From positions 118,183 through 182,182 of the forward strand of contig JAZDSV010000032.1 in NCBI GenBank assembly GCA_036784855.1: DNA of 64,000 bases, given 5' to 3'. The stretch's first letter is position 1; every line of letters starts with the position of its first letter. Positions 58,323 to 64,000 of this stretch are shown piece after piece. The translations under genes were made by a program, and so were the position numbers. The DNA is from Aphelidium insulamus. Its lineage: Eukaryota > Aphelidiomycota > Aphelidea > Aphelidiaceae. Under the pieces are notes generated by a model, which worked only from the letters and a program-made list of their open reading frames with translations, ran no database searches and was not told the origin of the DNA.

Positions 58323-59330
58323 CTAAACGTCGGTGAAGACCTGTTCCTTGAACTGTCCGGTGGCAACCTTGGCGCCAGTCTCCTGGCCGCCGCTGCCCGA
58401 TCCGTGCTGCTCCAACAACTTCATCATGTCAAACTTTGGTGACTTGAGGATCTTGACCTTGCGCACAAACACATTCTGCAGCGGGTAGATGCCCTGGGTG
58501 ACCTGCAGACAATTAGATGTGGTGATGAACAACGAGTGCGAGTAATTACCTTCTCGATCTCCTTGCCAATGACCTCGGGGATAAACTTCTCCACCAGGCC
58601 CTTCAAGTCGCAAGAGGACGCCTCCTTGGCGGCAACCTCAAACATCTTTTTGCGGATCTGACGGATCTGGCTGGACTGGGCGTATGTGGTCTTCTTGACC
58701 TGGTTGGGGCGGCGCTTGGTGAATCCAATGATGAACAGACGGAGCAGGTAGCCGTCGGTGGTCTTGACATCGACGAATGCCTCGATGAGCGACTAAAAGG
58801 GAATTTTTATTAGTACGACGCAAGTACTACAGACCACTGGATATGATAACTACGAACCTGCCACTTCTTGACCATGGACCGCAGCTTGTCCGAGGTGAAG
58901 TCCATGCCGTAGAACGAGGTCAGGCAGTCCTTGCCCTGGATCTCCTGCACCTGCAGCTTGACCTTGCGGAATGCCTGCGCCTCATCCTTGTTCAGGTCCG
59001 CCAAGCACACCTCAAAGACACGGCCCTTGAGCGCGTCGTTCGCGTTCTCTACACGGCGAGACACACGGCGTTAGCACGAGCCCCGGGCGCCAATGCCACC
59101 GCATTAACACAACGTACTCAGTCCCTGCGAGCGGTTGACCAAGGTCTTGCCAACCTGTCGAACCTGGAACACGGACGGTGCCTTGATGTCGAACCAGTCC
59201 TTGCGGGTGAACGGGTCAACGACCTTTTTCTTCAGACCCTTCTTTCCCTTGGACAAACGCTACATGGCGCGGTAAGTACAACACCATTGGCCATCGTCGT
59301 GTACTGTACCTTGTTCTTTCCCTGAGCCAT
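58323..59330 (-). CDS. RPS3A: 40S ribosomal protein eS1 (RPS3A)
   Basis: Exons 59330-59310, 59259-59118, 59048-58858, 58792-58550 and 58502-58323 give 258 residues. Family blocks: [135 protein letters not shown]. The first exon is only 7 codons (MAQGKNK), typical of ribosomal genes. Head to head with NDUFA9. Confidence 0.97.
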
Positions 59331-59819
59331 GATTGCGGAGGTGTGTAGTGGTGGTGTGGCCGCAGTGGATGGATGCGAGTGGGCGCAGCCGGCGATCCAG
59401 ATGGGGGCGACTATTCGGCTCAGGTCGGCCGCTGATTGGCTGCTTTCAACAGGTTTAGTTGCTCTATCATTGTTAATCGCTTGAAGCTTAATATCATTCA
59501 ACCATATGGTATACATATTAAATATCATCTGTACATATTATCTGTGTTTCCTTGCATACAGTATAAAGGGGTAGGTGTACATAGAGGGTGTTGCATGCTC
59601 AGTGCAGTTGCTCAGTTACTCACAGATACTGGTCCAAATTACGCCACGCAATGCAGTGAACAAGCATACATACAATTATATTGCGTATATACATATATGC
59701 AATACTTGTTGTAAGGTAATTCCGCTCGTCTGATACTACATACATGCATACATGTATATGTCCGTACGGCAGAAGCTTTGTAGAACAAGTGAAAGGCAGT
59801 TTATTTCACAATCAACAAA
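59331..59819. promoter_or_regulatory. Bidirectional promoter, eS1 / NDUFA9
   Basis: A 489-bp divergent spacer. A CCAAT box (ATTGG at 59435-59439) lies 105 bp upstream of eS1. The right part is AT-rich with TACATA units. No gene seen. Confidence 0.55.
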
Positions 59820-61394
59820 ATGATACGACTGCAGAGGCGCCTGCTGGCAACTCGCGCCCCCGGAAGCACTACTACTGCTGCCCCGGCCAAGCCCGTGCAA
59901 ACAGCACAGCCCACACCCAGCAGTGGTTTGTCGCTGGCGCAGCTGACTGCACAGCCACCTTCGGCGTCATTCAGCGGCAGGTTCATCCCGCAAGGCGCCG
60001 GCGGTCGCAACTCCACCAACGGCCACGTGGTGACTGTGTTTGGCTGCACGGGCTTCCTGGGACGGTACCTGGTCAATGAGCTGGGCAAGAGCGGGTCACA
60101 GGTGGTTGCGGCCTACCGCGGCACCCAGGAATCACCGCGACACCTCAAGGTCATGGGGGATCTGGGGCAAATTGTGCCGCTGGTACGTCGCATATGCTAT
60201 GCGTCTGTGTCAGATGTACCATGCTGACCTGTGAATGCTGTGCAGCGCTTTGACCTGGCCGACAAAGAGTCTATAATGGCGTGTGTGCGGCACAGCGACA
60301 CCGTGTACAACCTGATCGGCCGCGACTATGAGACGCGGTGCGCTACACTGAGCATATTACGACTTCTAGACGTGACATTATCATCACAGCAACTATGACT
60401 TTAACAAGGTCCACGTGGACGGTGCCGAGACAATTGCTGCGGCGTGCAAGGAGGCCGGCGTTCAACGATTGATCCACGTGTCGGCGCTGAATGCCTCCAC
60501 AGACTCCAAATCGAAATTTTTCCAGACCAAGGCAAGTTTGAATGCAATGTTTCCAAATATTTACTGATAATAAATGTTGGCAGGCCCTCGGTGAAGCTGC
60601 GGTAAAGCGGGCATTTCCATCTGCCACTATCGTGCGACCAGGAGCTCTTTACGGCTGGGAAGATCGGCTCTTCTCGTACCTCGGAAGTAGGTCAGCATTA
60701 TGAAAGTTTTTACATATTTAAACGTGCAGTCACTGTAACGCACCCGGTTAAAAAGTATCTCCTATTCGGAGGCTTCATGCCGTTGGTGGATGGCGGCAGC
60801 CGAACCTTTTATCCCACTTATGCAAGTGCTTTATTGTACTGATATAAGTTGAAAGCAGCTAAATCTGTGCGCAGGTGAATGACGTGGCACGTGGTTTGGA
60901 GTCACTGTTGCATTTGGACACGCCTGCACCGCTCTACGAGTTTCACGGGTACTTGACACGCTTGACTCGTTCAATCAATGAATCTTTATGCAGAAAGGAG
61001 GCTGTGACCTACAAGGAGTTCTGCGAACTGTTTTGCGAGTATGCCCGGCGCCCATACTCCCCGCTGAATGTTCCTTATGCGCTGTACCGCCGCATCGTTT
61101 CTCTGTCACAGCGAAGTCCCTTGGCACGCCTCACTGTGCACGATATAGACCGGGTAGGATGATTTATATATGCTATGATGATAATGTTAGTTGATGTATA
61201 TTAACTAAATCTTGTGCCAGGCCGTGGTGGACGACCAGCTGGACACGGACGCCGCGCGTCTACAGGATGTGGGTGTCCAGCCGCACAATGTCGAGTCGCT
61301 GGCCATCAGATTTGTGCGCCACTACCGCAGCGACAAGTGGGTAGATCAACCTGCCAGTCTCGCCGAAGTCAAGCACATTCGCGACGAGGCCTAG
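59820..61394 (+). CDS. NDUFA9: Complex I 39-kDa subunit NDUFA9
   Basis: Matrix-arm accessory subunit with a tightly bound NADPH, SDR-like fold. Exons 59820-60182, 60246-60337, 60390-60531, 60584-60686, 60730-60821, 60875-60948, 60994-61153 and 61221-61394 give 399 residues. Presequence MIRLQRRLLATRAP; Rossmann motif VTVFGCTGFLGRYLVNELGK; DTVYNLIGRDYETRNYDF; RLIHVSALNASTDSKS; ATIVRPGALYGWEDRLFSYL; VNDVARGLESLL. Introns 60532-60583 and 60822-60874 need GC donors (AAG|GCAAGT, TAT|GCAAGT), and the 45-nt intron 60949-60993 is stop-free. Confidence 0.95.
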
Positions 61395-61508
61395 CATGCC
61401 GCACATATCTGATCTGAATAAACATGACTGTGCGCCATTATAATTGACTGAAGCTTCCCCTACAATTTCAAGCAAATCAAGTAGGCATCAATCAATAATC
61501 CACATAAA

Positions 61509-62252
61509 ATGGCGGAAGACGACGACTTTTACCTGCGCTACTAGTGCGTGCCGTGTATGCCCCTATGCAGTACGTAGGCACTCACACACATCATCTACGC
61601 GCAGTGTGGGTCACAAGGGCCAGTTTGGACACGAGTTTCTGGAATTCGAGTTCCGACCAGATGGGACGTGCCGCTACGCCAACAACAGCAACTACAAGAA
61701 CGACACCATGATCAAGAAAGAGCGTGCGTGCATTCTGTGCATAGTATCTATACATACATACATACATACATGCACTCCTATATACATACATACTCCTATA
61801 TACACATCACTCCTGGTGCGGGACTAACGCGACCACCACAGTGATCGCCAACAAGATTGTAATGTCGGCACTGAAGCGCGTGGTGGACGAGAGCGGCATA
61901 ATGAAGTCGGACGATGCGCAGTGGCCCCTGCCCGACAAGGTGGGACGCCAAGAGCTGGAAATTGTCATGGGCAATGTGCACATATCATTCACGGCAAGTG
62001 CTGCATGATTGCCGTACGCATAGTATTACGCATTTGACTGACGCTCTCGCACAGACCAACAAGATCGGCTCGCTGGTCGATGTGAATAATAGTAAGGACC
62101 CGGAGGGCCTGCGAACCTTTTACTACCTTGTGCAAGGTAATCCGCTGCTGATGGTTCATATTTAAGAGCACTTTTGACTGTGAATATCTGCAGACTTGAA
62201 GTGCTTGGTCTTCTCGCTCATATCGCTGCACTTTAAGATCAAACCGATTTGA
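61509..62252 (+). CDS. MAGOH: Mago nashi, exon junction complex core
   Basis: Forms the Mago-Y14 heterodimer locking eIF4A3 on spliced mRNA. Exons 61509-61543, 61605-61723, 61842-61993, 62055-62136 and 62194-62252 give 148 residues. Near-invariant blocks: [106 protein letters not shown]. Intron 61994-62054 has a GC donor (ACG|GCAAGT). Presence of Mago fits an intron-rich genome. Confidence 0.98.
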
Positions 62253-62573
62253 AGTCAAGGGTTCCTATTGCGCTCGAGATATTTACTCCATATCATGCAA
62301 ATATATATACAGCTTTCAGCCGTGTAAAGCAGATTTATTCTCGTGTTAATCATGGAGTATATTTATGAAAACGTTAAGACACATAGATACATGCCAGGGT
62401 ATGTACCGCATGAAAGTCATACAGTCAGCAATGTAAGAAGAGCGCATGTAGAGCTGTTAAACCTAGTTTATCGGTTTATAAGCGGTCCATTATTATAATT
62501 TGCGCTGCATAAAGAGCGCGTGCAATTGATCGCTTTGTCGCTGTGCGCCGATCTATACAAATAATTAAAGTTG
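62253..62573. other. Intergenic region, 321 bp
   Basis: AT-rich spacer between Mago 3' end and the PI4K2 start. Nothing recognisable beyond presumed promoter and polyadenylation sequence. Confidence 0.6.

Positions 62574-64000
<1,427 letters not shown>

Overview
The window is nuclear DNA from a fungus, probably an early-diverging lineage (Zoopagomycota- or chytrid-like grade). Three kinds of evidence point there. First, it carries fungus-typical genes: a SHO1 osmosensor, an MSS51 homologue, YME2, a PDX1/E3BP-type lipoyl protein and an Ecl1-like zinc protein. Second, the same stretch keeps genes that many yeasts have lost: complex I subunits, MAGO, CACTIN, CARM1, an augmin HAUS6-like subunit, a LASP1-type LIM-nebulin-SH3 protein and NUDCD1. 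Third, the architecture is very compact: about 38 protein genes and one tRNA in 64 kb, intergenic gaps mostly of 100-600 bp, and about 110 introns, most of them 41-66 nt.

Layout. 1-7.8 kb: ENT nucleoside transporter (cut at the left edge), RS-rich protein, Ecl1-like zinc protein, a tiny Cys-rich secreted protein, myotubularin and LASP1-like protein. 8-17 kb: YME2, an SR splicing factor, mitochondrial rhomboid, two unassigned genes and an AAGAB/p34-like protein. 17-23.5 kb: KRI1 head to head with twinfilin, ETF-alpha, tRNA-Ser(GCU) and a complex I B15-like subunit. 23.6-30.4 kb: two tandem paralogous secreted proteins of unknown function, an ACC-synthase-like aminotransferase and NUDCD1. 30.7-40.3 kb: SHO1, a DUF4203-like membrane protein, HAUS6, CARM1 head to head with MSS51, and eIF5A. 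41-48.4 kb: a disordered protein, a FAXC/metaxin-like GST-fold protein head to head with a G-protein beta subunit, and the Ran exchange factor RCC1. 48.5-54 kb: a CaMK-type kinase whose frame splices directly into a sphingomyelinase-like domain, then PDX1. 54-64 kb: a signal-anchored ankyrin protein, an 85-residue orphan, CACTIN, ribosomal eS1 head to head with NDUFA9, MAGO nashi and a type II PI 4-kinase (cut at the right edge).

Functionally this is a housekeeping region with mitochondrial (YME2, rhomboid, ETFA, NDUFA9, B15-like, PDX1, MSS51), RNA-processing (SR protein, RS protein, MAGO, CACTIN, CARM1), signalling (SHO1, G-beta, kinase, PI4K2, myotubularin) and actin/microtubule genes. There is no operon logic, but head-to-head pairs with shared promoters are frequent.

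Most notable observations: (1) 16 of about 110 reconstructed introns need a GC donor (usually GCAAGT), far above the ~1% usual in eukaryotes; (2) a predicted kinase-sphingomyelinase fusion whose phosphodiesterase half has replaced catalytic residues; (3) a secreted proprotein with internal repeats split by dibasic sites, next to a paralogue; (4) introns as short as 29 nt. All exon joins below were built by hand from splice-site, reading-frame and homology agreement; none was checked against transcripts.
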